Shown here: positions 22,301 to 33,380 of the stretch, one piece after another
Numbering within the stretch: the first letter of the stretch is position 1
Layout of the letters: each line of letters opens with the position of its first letter
Assembly: GCA_026120035.1 (NCBI GenBank)
Contig: JALRME010000002.1
Coordinates: 1,116,001-1,180,000, forward strand
From: Coleophoma eucalyptorum
Lineage: Eukaryota > Ascomycota > Leotiomycetes > Helotiales > Dermateaceae
Length of the DNA stretch: 64,000 nucleotides
Direction of reading: 5' to 3'
Notes under the pieces: generated by a model
What the model saw: the letters and a program-made list of their open reading frames with translations, nothing else
The model's database searches: none
What the model was told of the DNA's origin: nothing
Translations under genes and position numbers: made by a program

Positions 22301-24111
22301 TTATCGATAGTGCATCACACTGCGAGGTTGCTGTCAAATTTCCGCGGTGCGCGTAAAGCTCGAGGATAGCACTAGGCGAAAGTCAAAACCAAGCCACGGC
22401 AATGTCGTTGAGAGGACCTCCTCACAAGTGATTCACGCGCACGAGTCAATCAGAGACAATCAATCCATCGTTCATTTCCATTTTTTGTCGCGTCCTTTTT
22501 ATTTTTTTTGGCCACCGCACGGAGTTGCGTTTTCTCGCCCGTGGCACTATCTTACTCGATCTTTCCCAATACTCGGCTTCAAGGCTGAGGAAAGTCTGTC
22601 TCTACTGACAGGTTACGTGCAGAGATGATCAAAGCATGCGCGTGCATGGATTGTCCGATATGATCGTCAGGGATTCAAATGCGCTCAGAAATCGGTGAGG
22701 CTTTCTGCAGAACACTTTACATCTCTCTTGCAGGTACCATCTTATTCAAATCATGAAGCATCAATCACACTGCTCAAATCCCATCAGTTGACACCAAGTC
22801 TCTTCTTCAGGTGGATATTGCGTGAAGCAGGTTTTTATGTCTTAGAGATCTGGCGGCTCGGGCTCGGAAATGGCCGAACACATTGCATGAGGCACAGTCA
22901 GTGCTCTGCAGAGCTGTGCAGCATGTAGTGCTGAAGAAGCCCAACTGTCTCGTAATCTCTGGATTGTAACTACGCCACTCGTAAGTTTTGTCAAGTCTCA
23001 GACTTTCGGCTCTGCGACTCGAGCTCATCAACCACGGCGATGGCACAACACATTCGGGGCTAAGGGTCACACGCTGATGCGGGATGAAGAGAGTGAGACG
23101 ACATAAGACCAAAAGACTCGAGACTTTCGGTCAGATCTGGCTGTAAGCCAAGCACCTCTTCCTTCTTTCTATATAACTGCAGTCTGAGACGAAGAATCCG
23201 CCAACGACAGCCTACACCGCTTCTCAATTTCGCCGAGTTATCATTACACCCGTAAATAGTAGAGTGCCAATCTTGGTCCTTAGGATGCTTCGATCACCTT
23301 CCAAAGCCCGCCGGAATTCGCCTTCGTCTGGCACTTGAGATCTTTGGCCAGGGTACACAGTAGTGCACGGCACTTGGAACGGTGCAATGAAACCACTGGT
23401 TGTTGGGTTGGTTGATAGACATCGTGTATGCAGCAGCAATCAGCGGACCGCAGATAGACAACGGCATTTGGTTGGATTGTGCCTCATTCTTACACGCGAG
23501 ACAATTTCGGTACGCCTCTTTACCCCATGAGATGAACCCGCAAAGAGTGAGTGGTTCTGTCTCGTAGGTAAGTGCTAGCTCATCAGAGACCACCAGCAAT
23601 TGATTGAAAGACGTCAAAACTGGAACATATTTATACCAAATCGAAGTTTTTTCCTTTTTTTCCCCTCCTTTTTTTAGAATACTTTAGCCAGCGAACACAT
23701 CAATTGTAGCAGCATAAAGTTTTCCTTCGCGACAGAAGAGAACGATGCCAAGGGTTATTCGCGAGGAGAGAAAATACGAAGAGAAGTAGAGAATAAGCGA
23801 CAGAGGGGGAAAGAAGGAATTAGATTTGCACCGAGCTTCGCACTAATTAGTACAGAGTTGGCGAGAAATTTGAGGTCCTAAATCGAGGTGAGGGGGCAGA
23901 GAAACGTTGGATTAATCTTCACATTGCTATCCGAAAGACTTACAGTATGCGTGCCAATGATAGCCTTGAACTGTATGGTAATGTGCCCTGTCAATCTCTA
24001 GTTATATGTGGAGAGTGCCCTTACTCTCAGAATGCTCGAAGATAGCTTTAATAGTATGGAATGAGGCTGGGGAGAGGGAAATGTTCACCTGGGTAAGTAA
24101 TATCTGGGTTA

Positions 24112-24123
24112 CCCCCCCCCCCC
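24112..24123 (+). repeat. Poly-C run of 12
   Basis: Twelve consecutive C residues in the gene-poor interval. Such runs are prone to sequencing and replication slippage. Confidence 0.8.
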
Positions 24124-24943
24124 AGACCAATAGCGGGCGCTGACGATGCAACAGAGAGAAATGCGCGCAAGGTATGCAAAATCAAGTCAATGGACCAACC
24201 AGTAGCGATCACGGTACAGAATAAGGGACATTTGCGACCAGTAAACACTTGAGTGAGGGTAACAACATTAAGAGCTCTGGAAGCGCGTCAACCATTGGAA
24301 GTTAGCCATTGCTCAAAGTACACCTATTGGGCTCGCGCGAATGATTCTCGTTGCAGGTCCGAAACCTAGCAGATGAAGTTCACATTACAGCATTGAATCG
24401 AATTATTGTAGCCAAATTGAGTTTCTTCATTTGTTCAAAAGCACAAGCATAGCTGTTAGTGGTCCTTGCGCATTGGTTCGCCTCGTCTGGCCTTTCTACT
24501 TAGCACTAGGCTTCCCTCGGGCCGGCCCACGAAATCGGGATCAACCGCAGGGATGTATATTGCGGCTGATCGGAGCCGGCAAAGGCCTCTGATTCAAGCA
24601 TTCGAGGGTCAATGCTGAAAAGAATCGCATAAACATCGCGACGGAAACTATAGCGCCGGGTCTTTGCTTGCATCCGCTCAGTTCCAAAATTCTAGACTTC
24701 AGCCATGTCTGTTGCGGAACTTGAAATTGACGTGAGCAACAACAACGGAGACATTCAAAAAAGCCGGGCGTAGGAGGAAGCCACTGCCTTATATATTAGC
24801 TTTAGTTACTCTCGACTCTTGACTGCTGATCAGAACAACGGGATGGCACTCCACACTAGTATGGAGCGGTGGGGATACTAACCAGAGCCGAGAGGCGTAG
24901 ATTCGAGGACCTGGTGGATGGCATTCTGACGTTGTGGAACATA

Positions 24944-27630
24944 TCAGGCAGAAGAATCAGGATCGAAATCAGCTTGATCATCTGCGCCATCCACCATATC
25001 CTCATCAGCAAATGATTCCTGAATTTCCTCCTCTGTTGCTTCCATTCCCTCGGAACTCATGAGCTTGTTGTTCTTGTCCTCCGCTATAATCATAATTAGT
25101 ATCCTATCTGATGAAGGTGTAACAGAAAAGCGCCCAGACGGGCGTTACGTACTTTTAGCTTCCACCATGAGGTTTTCCTGGACCTCACAGTCTTGAAGAA
25201 TAGAGTCCTCCCCGATCTCGCTACGTCGTCCCAAGACACAGCCAGTTAATTTGCAACCCCTACCAACAACAACGCCATCCATTAGTACACAACGAGTCAA
25301 CTTAGCACCTTGCTTGATTTGACAGTTGGCCCCAATTACACATTCTTTGATCGCACACTTTTCTTCCACTGTGACATTCTCTGCGAGGAGGGAGTCTGGC
25401 CTAGTAACTGTACAGCGAGGTGCGATACCCTCCGGGTAAGCTACTTTGCTAGGATGTGCGAAAGGTGACGCTGCATCCTTACCCACCTCTGCGATTGACT
25501 CTAGTTTTGCTAGCTGCAGAGAGATCGATAGAAGTAGAGGTGCAGTATCGACACGACGGATCAGTGGACCGGGGGCTGTTGAGGGATGGATATAAGCAAG
25601 AATTGGAGGCACCACTATCTCAGAATCAGTAGCGAGTGTGTTGGATGTCGCATCGATCATAGATGCTGGAGTCGGGCCGTCCCTCAATTTGGAAGTCCAG
25701 GTTGAACTCAAAGTTCCAAAGTCCATGTCATCGCTCTCGTGACTGTTGTCGAGTAGATTGTCGTCACTGTCCACTGTCTTTGAATTGCCGAAGACTTCTC
25801 GAAGGCCCAGCTTGTCAGCTAAGCCAGCTTGCCAGCCAGCCTTGGCCCACCATCCTATCACATCCTCACCAATACTGTCCATGTGTTCATTTTTGTTTAT
25901 CATGTCTATGATCCAAGCTGGAAAGATATAGATATGAGCGTCTCTGTGGGTGCTTAGCATCCGTACGCGAGAGTGGTTCCGTATCAAGCTGTGACGAATT
26001 GGCAAGCTTTTCTTCTCCTCGGTGATATCGTTCAGCGTATCTGTAGGCATGGAATATACCAAATTTGATACACTCGGTATAAGGGACGAACGCGACGAAG
26101 GTACGACGCTGGGTTCGAGTGGAGAAGTGGCTATGAAATCAGTTTCTTCTCCTTTTGGTCCTCCTTTGGTCTGATACCAAACTCCAAGGCCACCTCTTCG
26201 GCCACCTCTTTCGCCCCCCAACGCCATTTTAGGACCCGTAAACTCAGGCCCACCGCCTGTTGCGCCTCCGAGACCAGCCTCTTTAACCATCCAAGTCTCA
26301 AGTAACGATTCACCTCCAAGCTCACAAACCAGATCACAAGGCAGCACAATGAAGTCACCCGTGACTATGGCACGGACTTCTGGTAGTCGAAAGATATGTG
26401 CAGTGCCAGTGTTTTGATCGAGACCTTCAGGCGCTAAAATATCTGGTTTTGGGAGTGGAAGACCGGTCAAATGGGGATTTGTATTCATAGCAGCCGTGAT
26501 TGCTGGGGAGGATGACGGGGGAGCGATAAGTGTGATATCTGTTAGGAAATTAGTTTTCAATTACAAAGAAGGGTTCAAAATAAGAAATATCTATCTATAT
26601 TGCAGCTCTGCATATATAGGTAGAAAACTGATATAACATCTCAGCGGCCACAAGCCGCTCGAATGTGACCAAGCTCTGCTATCTTCTTAAGCGAGCTGAG
26701 CCACGTGTTGGATATCTATCCTTTGTGCAAGTAAACCAACAAACTGTTCTATGAGATAAAAGTAGATAGAGCTACAGCTGTCTTTGACAAGATTACGATG
26801 AGATGTAAAAAGAAAAGAGTGGCAAAAGCAAAAACATACAACAGTAGGTATTCGCTGGTGGTCACCCACCCAACTACTAATCTACCGATCTGAGGCTTAT
26901 GTATGGCAGAGCGGACGGGATGCCCAGTTCTCCTCAGTCTATGGTCGTATGTGACAATAAAAGCTTTGTCTTGAATTATATAGCAGCTGTTCAATGAGGG
27001 CACACCGGCGCACAGCAAAGTGTCAGGCTCCCAACAACGCCGTAGTCCATAAGTATTGTGAAAAAGATTTCAGTTGCACTGTTCAAAATCCTCACTTGTG
27101 GATTTGAAAGCTATGCCACGTTGTGATATTGCTCTATAAATGCTGGTAGGCCATAATACAGCCAAGAATATAGTGAAAATAAAAAGGCGCTGGAGCCTAA
27201 AAGATGTTGCAATAGTCCCTCAGCTAGATACTGAACTTGTGAAGTACCAAACTTCTGGAGGCTCACTCAGCCCTCGTACCTCAACTGGCTGTAAATCTAC
27301 ATATACATGCATATTTTCAGACCCTTGAGCTCTTATGGCTTCAGCTGTAGGCTGGGTACTCGCTAAGCTTTGGAAAGGTGACAATCTAGGACAAGGGCTA
27401 TATGAAAAATATCCAACGGAGGACTAAAATTAAAATAGCTTGCACGTACTTGTAATTCCCATCCGGTAACAGAAGTCGATTGGGTACCAAACCATTGGTC
27501 GATTTGCAATAGGGAGCAGCGCTTTTGGGTTCTCATCGGCGTTTGCCGTAAAAGTTGGGAAGGAAGATCCTGGACCACATAGAATGATGGCCTGGAAGCC
27601 AGGAGCTGGCATCGAAAGCGCGTGAGGCAT
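24944..27630 (-). CDS. GCD1: Translation initiation factor eIF2B subunit gamma
   Basis: Three exons on the minus strand, 27630-27450, 26538-25153 and 25083-24944, give 568 residues. The N-terminus has the nucleotidyltransferase-like start of the family: FQAIILCGPGSSFPTF, then KALLPIANRPMVWYPIDFCYRMGIT. Exon 2 continues without a gap (NITLIAPPSSSPAI), so the intron between them is real and unusually long at 911 bases. The C-terminal half has left-handed beta-helix hexapeptides (VIGANCQIKQGAKLTRCVLMDGVVVGRGCKL, in part) and exon 3 supplies an acidic tail ending DPDSSA. eIF2B is the guanine-nucleotide exchange factor for eIF2; gamma pairs with epsilon in the catalytic half and is a target of the stress response. 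It is divergent from the peroxin-22-like gene, 430 bases away. Confidence 0.93.
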
Positions 27631-27892
27631 GATTGGAGGGTCGGATTGCTCTCGAGATCGTCTGCTGGTGTGATGGATATATGAAACGAACTGGAGTCTT
27701 CTAATGTGCTAGTCGCCGTGCGCAGAGGTACGTAGTTGTAGTGTTGGCAACTAGTGCGACGATATGATTCTCCTTATAGTGAAGAGGGACTTTAGTATCA
27801 CAATCGAAGCCAAAGTGATGTTGCTTGATCGTCATATCACATCAAGCTTCAACTTTTTGAGACCGTTCAAATTAGTCACAGGGAAGGCTGAG

Positions 27893-27900
27893 TCACGTGA
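27893..27900. promoter_or_regulatory. TCACGTGA octamer in eIF2B gamma / peroxin-22-like promoter
   Basis: A perfect palindrome of the Cbf1/CPF1 type, 263 bases before the eIF2B gamma start and 160 before the peroxin-22-like start. The same octamer lies before SEC65. Binding is inferred. Confidence 0.4.
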
Positions 27901-28060
27901 GATAAAGATAAGAAGGCTAGGCCATTTTGGAACTGGAAATCAACAAGCTCCCAGCCTCATTGTTTTGATGCTTGAAGTCATTTCCTCCCCACACTTTCAG
28001 CCTTCCCCCGAGCTTTTCGTCTTCGAGTTGGACGGAGAATGTTGAATTAACAATTCACAG

Positions 28061-29453
28061 ATGTCATACGATCGATACGAGCGCGGTGGGCGCAGACCTA
28101 CACCAAGTTCTCGCCGAGGTACATTGACATATTGGCTTCCTCTTGCCTTGACAGTGACTGCTGCAACAGTAGGCATTGTAGCATGGATTTGGAGTGAGCG
28201 AAACGACGAAGATGATGAGGGAGGACCAGAATACACCGGCGATCATGTTCGACCCGACTATGGCAGAAATGCCGATGGTAGTATTCGAACAGGCCCTCCA
28301 TCATATGCAGATTTGCGACCGGGAGAAGCTGCTTACGGCACTGCCCCGCAAGCAGCAACGGAGGAGTCTGCAAGTTATATGGCTCGCATGTCCGGGGCTT
28401 TACGAAGAACTCCCAGTCCACAACAAATATTCGATGGAGTGAGCAGGTCGGCTGTTGCGGGAGTGGCAGCGGCTGGGGCAGTAGTAGGAAACGCTCTTTC
28501 GTCAATCAGAGAGAAAGACGAGCATGCGTACAAAGATCATGAAACTTGGTCGGAAGAAGCAGAGGCTCGAAGACCTGGAGTGAGTCCAGGTGCTGGTCCC
28601 CCTATTTCCCCATCACAACCAGGTGTACTCTCGTCGCAGAGGGCGCCAGCAAGCGTGGGCAATGGGCGTAGAAAGACTGTCGCAGTCGTTGTATCTGCTG
28701 ATTCTGGCGTACATGGCATGGATGATGACGATGCGTTCCATCATGAGCATGCTGTAAGAATCTCCATTATTTCGAAAGCAGTCACAGTCTTAATTAACAT
28801 ATTTCAGTCTATACTCTCACATTTACCCCACAACACCGATTTCTCCAAAATCCGCTTGTTCGTCTTGATTTATGCGCCGGATCTCAAAGAGCATCCTCTT
28901 GATACTACTTCTCGGCCGGCTGGATCTCTAGGATCTTCCTTTGAAAATATTGGTCATGATCAAGCTCAAACACCTAGCGAGGAGGTTGAAAAGTCTATGT
29001 AGGACATACCATCCTTCATAACTAAAAACGAATACTAACAATTCAAACAGCGCATCTTTTGCAGGACCAGCATTCAATGCAGTCTATTCGGAAGCACTGG
29101 CTCTTGTGGAAAAAGAAACCATGGTATTTCCATTTACAACCCGTACTGGTCATGTTCACATACTCCGACACCTTTCCCCGGAAATCGTTTACCTTCAAGA
29201 GTCTTTGGCAGGAGACAACGGTGATGTTATAACCCAATTGCAAAGTTGGCTTCGCCAAGACGTAGTTATCGTTGTAGGGGCCGACGGTGGTCATGGCGGA
29301 TTGGCCGATAGTGAATCAGAAGCTGAACAAGCTGAGAAGAAAGAACACTGGTGGGAAAAAGAAGAAAGGGTTGGTCGTGGTCGAGGAGTTGTCGTTGTTG
29401 AAAGTCTTCGAGTGGGAGACGACTGGGCACGTCGTGTTGAAGGCAGGGAATAG
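28061..29453 (+). CDS. Peroxin-22-like membrane protein
   Basis: Three exons, 28061-28753, 28808-28998 and 29051-29453, give 428 residues. The first intron is 54 bases with no stop, so an unspliced reading would wrongly include it. Residues 1-20 are basic and polar, and one membrane segment spans about 23-45 (LTYWLPLALTVTAATVGIVAWIW); an acidic, glycine-rich linker follows. The C-terminal domain has SILSHLPHNTDFSKIRLFVL, then HILRHLSPEIVYLQESL, then VIVVGADGG. This order, a short N-terminal anchor and a cytosolic Rossmann-like domain, is what I associate with fungal proteins labelled peroxin-22-like. Pex22 anchors the E2 enzyme Pex4 at the peroxisome for Pex5 recycling. The family name is from memory; the membrane anchor and exon structure are direct observations. 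Confidence 0.85.
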
Positions 29454-30235
29454 TTCAGAAAACGGAATTCTGGCTGGGCGTTGTTGCAGCGATGGGTTTC
29501 TATAGCGCTGCTGTCTTTATGTTACCTAGCCTTTTATGTATTTTGCTGCGGAATATTTGTGATTTTGAATTTGTATATGAGTAATGCTAGGCCAATGACC
29601 ATAATCGATATAAGCACCGGGCGAGGCAGTGAGGCTGTGTGAACCTGCATGAGCTTGCCCTGGATGTGAGGTACAGAATGTCACTAGACCAGCCTTGAAA
29701 TGGGTGTCGGCGCCATTCCTGGGAGTAACGCAGCATACTCCGCCACATCTCCGTTCAATTGTGGAATATTGATTCGCATCCACCTTCCTTTGGATTGTAA
29801 GGGGAGGAGAACAGAAATAGTGAGTTTAAGTCATATTTAATTAGCTGAATGTAGTGTTTTGTTCGATGGTCAGACATATCTATTATGAAATCTACAGTCG
29901 TAGCTATTTTATGTATTTCAAGGTCTTCTCTAAGAAGTAGTTTGATTTAGAAATAATAAGGTTAGTATGACTTTTGTCAAAGCTGCAAAGCAGTGCACGT
30001 TTTCTTTTACGGAAATACGAGCGCCTCTAAAGCTGTGCCTCATGGGTGCATGTTGTGTTGATGTAGGATGGTATTTCAAGAAGTAAAAGAAGTAAGGCCG
30101 TAATATTTCATACAATTCCCGCTGATATAAATTGGTACATGATGTCCAGGTTTCCAATGTATCTAGCAGTCATCAGTCTGAGGCAACACAAAGTTTCATC
30201 AGGTCTTTATCTCTCCTCAATTATCTTCGACAACA
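29454..30235. other. Intergenic region between peroxin-22-like gene and small Cys-rich gene
   Basis: Nothing coding was accepted. It should hold the 3' UTR of the upstream gene and the promoter of the small Cys-rich gene, with TATAAA at 30126-30131. Confidence 0.5.
30126..30131 (+). promoter_or_regulatory. TATA box of the small Cys-rich gene
   Basis: TATAAA lies 110 bases before the ATG at 30236, a normal spacing for an ascomycete gene. Confidence 0.4.
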
Positions 30236-30391
30236 ATGGATCCAACATCAGCTCCAGCGCCAGCATCAACCAGACCAGAAGCAGATTTTGATGACGAAGA
30301 TCCCGAGGCCTGCCAAACGTGTCACTTCTGCTCATGCGCCCTACTTTGTCAAGCTATTGGAAGTTGCTTGTTTGCTGTGGCAGGTAGCTGA
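30236..30391 (+). CDS. Small cysteine-rich protein, 51 residues
   Basis: The ATG at 30236 has the near-ideal fungal context CAACAATGG and opens a 51-codon frame ending TGA at 30391. The N-terminal half is Pro/Ala-rich and then acidic (EADFDDEDPEA). The C-terminal half holds six cysteines in 19 residues (C26, C29, C32, C34, C38, C44) with the pattern CxxCxxCxCx3Cx5C, followed by a short hydrophobic tail (LFAVAGS). There is no signal peptide, so it is not a typical secreted effector. The cysteines could bind metal or be palmitoylated at a membrane. I do not recognise a named family. A TATA box and good start context support a real gene. Confidence 0.6.
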   Translation: MDPTSAPAPASTRPEADFDDEDPEACQTCHFCSCALLCQAIGSCLFAVAGS

Positions 30392-30415
30392 TGAGCTAGC
30401 TACTTTATTGTAATG

Positions 30416-30423
30416 TCACGTGA
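30416..30423. promoter_or_regulatory. TCACGTGA octamer before SEC65
   Basis: The same palindrome as at 27893-27900, here 128 bases before the SEC65 ATG. A Cbf1-type factor is the likely binder. Confidence 0.4.
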
Positions 30424-30550
30424 TATATACTACTTCGCTTGTCCGTTGCTATTTCCCCACCATCGCGGCGCCCCCACCACGAACTGTACTCTTGGTCTGT
30501 TCTTTTGGTCTGTTCTTAAGACGACATCCTCGAAGCACCACCCTGCCAAG

Positions 30551-31491
30551 ATGTCGCATGCACGCATAGAGGAGGTTGAAGACAGTGATCTCGATGCCAG
30601 TGACCCATCCGAAGGAGACATCTCAGACGTGAACAGCGACTTCGATGAGCGTGACATCCTCAAAGTTCGAGCCGCACCTTCACGTACAGCCAACGACGCA
30701 CGCGCAGCAAAGAGCGCGCTGATCTCACCTGAGAACATCCCCTCAGCGCAGCGGGCGGGACAACCAAATATCAACAATATCGCTGCGGGCACACCCTTCC
30801 AAGCAATCGAAGACGAGTCCAAGTACAAGGACTTCCAATGTCTGTATCCCGTATACTTCGATAAGAACCGCACCCGTGCAGAGGGTAGACGTGTGGGCAA
30901 GGAATTGGCAGTTGAGAATCCTGTTGCGAGGGAGATTGCGAATGCTTGTGCAAGATTGGGTCTTGAGAGCTGTTTTGAGATGATGAAGACGCATCCGAAG
31001 GATTGGGGAAACCCAGGTCGGGTAAAGGTCAAGCTAAAGGGTGGTCGAAATAACATGGTAAAGAATAGTATGTTGGATCCCAAGCTTTCTCATTTTGAGG
31101 CGTTCTGAAGTACCTTGCTAACAAAGCTACAGAACATCATCTTTACATCCTCGTCGCCCAGCACCTGCAAGCCAATCCAACTACGATTGGACACAGTACT
31201 CAGATTCGCATGCCTGGTCTCCCCGTCCCGGATCCCAAGAAACCTTTCCCACATCCCGCTGTACCAAAGGGCTGGAAGCTAAACAGCATCGTCCCATATT
31301 ACAGTGCAGCTATGAGTGGAGGGGGTGTTAGCGATAATATGTTCCGGGATATGATGCAGGAAATGCAAGGTGCGGGCATGGGTGGGTTACCTGGAATGGG
31401 AGGTATGCCTGGTATGATGGAGGGGGCTGCTGGTGCTTCTGGACAAGTAGAAAAGAAAGAGAAGAAGGATAAGAAAAAGAAGGGCAAATGA
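30551..31491 (+). CDS. SEC65: Signal recognition particle subunit SRP19/Sec65
   Basis: Two exons, 30551-31067 and 31133-31491, give 291 residues. The start is the ATG of [13 protein letters not shown] (context CCAAGATGTC); an upstream frame from 30413 is leader. After an acidic N-terminus, the SRP19 domain runs from about residue 95 ([20 protein letters not shown]) through [18 protein letters not shown] and [11 protein letters not shown]. Splicing gives [17 protein letters not shown], which confirms the intron. The C-terminal extension has the fungal segment [19 protein letters not shown], a Gly/Met-rich stretch and a Lys-rich tail ending KKKKGK. SRP19 binds SRP RNA helices and lets SRP54 join; assembly is partly nucleolar, function cytosolic. 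Confidence 0.93.
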
Positions 31492-33380
31492 GGTGAAAGC
31501 ACGCATGGAATTGCTTTGCTCTCAATTCAGACCGAGCCCCTGTTGTGCTAGGCACGCAGACGCTGAGGCATGGGATTTGGTCATCTGCAAAGGTTTCCTC
31601 TCATGTACGGGAAGGTAGAATTACTTTCAAAAGATTCATTTTAATTTACTGGCAGAAGGAGGACTGGCGGGTTCAGGCTATCAGGTAGCTATAGCTTGAC
31701 AAGGTCAAATTCCAAACCAGTTCAAAATTTACTTTGATTCTCAATCTGCATGGTCATTGTTATGGCTCACGGCTCGTCAAGAAATTCCTTTCTGCTAAGA
31801 ATGTTTTTATTTTTAATAAGAAAAGACTGCATTCGGAGACAGACATGATGCGGGATGTGATCAGTAAATAAATGGTTGTGTATGCCCGGTACAGTATTAC
31901 AAATGTATTGCGGGAACCGTTTAGGGAGTCGATCATCACCAATACCCGCATCGAGCTACCTCGACCAGCATCCTAGCAACCAACCCTTGAGATGGCCCAA
32001 AAGCTCCAAGACTAGAGATTTCGGAGTAAATTTCCATCTTTCATGATGGCCTGCCGCATTGCCCACCGAAACCGCACATCGGCCTTGCTCGCTCAAGACA
32101 GCAAACATATAAGCGAGGCTCCACTGCATAGGTACTCATCTTTATCCCTAGGACTTCCAAGTTTACGATCTCTTCCCTTACTCTCAAAATTGAGCTTGCT
32201 GTCTGCGGTAGCATCTAGAACAATATTACGAGAACAAAGACCGAAAAAGATGGAGCTGGACGTTTATGAGAGGATTCTGAGCCGTTCCCGGGGATCTAGA
32301 CAAGCGGGAAGTCAGCAATAAAAGACTTAAGTGATCAAGCCCGAGAGAAAGGCATTGACAATAATAGTAAGCCAATTGACTTTTAATGCAACTTCATTCT
32401 AATCTTGAATTCCGAACACAAGGTATAGCAGCTCTGAGAGAACTGTTTGAGACGTGACCCATCTGTCACTTCATGCATGAACGATAGGCCCTTAACCCAA
32501 GACGGCAAGGCGCCCGAATCACATGTACCTATGTCGGGCTCCCACTTCTCGGGTGGACTGTTTTCTGGAGGGGCAATCTTCACCATTTGTTGTCGAACTC
32601 TTGATTTTACCACTGCTTTCACTCCCTCACTTATCTGTTGCTTGTCTTCTGGACAAGCACAAGCACATTCCTTCTCACCGACACTTTGTGATTGCACTGC
32701 AGAAACATACAAGCTCGCCTTCGGTCTCCCATGCCTGGACAACCATTCATGCATGAGATTCTGCAGTTGCGCGCGCCTCCAGCCGGGCTGCTCTTTTCAT
32801 TTGACCAGACAAGACAGCTCTGTGCTGGAGCTGCGGTGAGTTATGATGAGTTTTGTGGTAAGTAGTAAGCTGTAAGTTGAACGCGCAGCAGCAGCACCAG
32901 TCTGCGCGGCTGCCAGCCGAGGAACAACAAGGGCCTTGAGCCTTCACGGCAACGCAGTAAAAGCGTTGGCAAAAGGAAAGTGACAGAGCGGCCTGCCACC
33001 AATCTAATTTTGATTCTGGCCTTTTTTCCTTTTGTGTCTCGTCACCTTTTATCTTTTTAACCCCAAAATCAAGCTGGAAGAGAATCCAATTGATGCTACA
33101 GGTAGAGCAGTAGGCAAGGCAGCATTGTCACTGTCAAAATCCTTCACCCGCCTTTCAGCCTTGCGAAAGAAAGACCAAAATTTCAGGATTCAGGGTTGAG
33201 GCGCCAGCGCTTTCCTAACAACGCCGGCACCAAAGATAACTCGATACCAAAATTTTAGTCCCTTCAGACACACTCAGCTATAAACTGTTAAAGCTCTTTG
33301 TTCCTCTGCCATTCCAACAATACCTTTCGATACAATCCACGACAGTGGCGATTGCGATCGCACGATACGCATAGGCAAAG
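31492..33380. other. Intergenic region between SEC65 and CCCH zinc-finger gene
   Basis: About 1.9 kb. The only frame with some appeal is 32043-32321 (+, 92 codons, true ATG): it is basic with a hydrophobic patch (LPLLSKLSLLSAVASRTIL) like a mitochondrial presequence, but there is no family match and I do not call it. Nothing else was recognised. Confidence 0.45.

Larger units (their letters stand above)
16069..24943. other. Long gene-poor interval upstream of the C2H2 factor
   Basis: About 8.9 kb between the C2H2 factor start and the eIF2B gamma stop. No gene was accepted on either strand. Base composition by eye is mixed, not the extreme AT of a RIP-mutated transposon, and no transposase, integrase or reverse-transcriptase motif was seen. 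The best open frame is 20,881-20,525 (minus, 118 codons, true ATG, a GTAAGT donor near its end), but it has no family resemblance. A run of 12 C lies at 24,112-24,123. Long promoter or non-coding RNA sequence is the simplest reading. Confidence 0.5.

Noticed and set aside
24108..24126. Poly-C run as a possible structural element
   Set aside because: A single 12-base homopolymer with no partner repeats nearby; more likely slippage or assembly noise.
30430..31083. Minus-strand frame of 217 codons
   Set aside because: It is the antisense shadow of SEC65, whose spliced product is a clear family match.
32043..32321. 92-codon frame with a mitochondrial-presequence-like start
   Set aside because: Only length and composition support it; there is no domain, intron or homology. 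Kept as a note in the intergenic entry.
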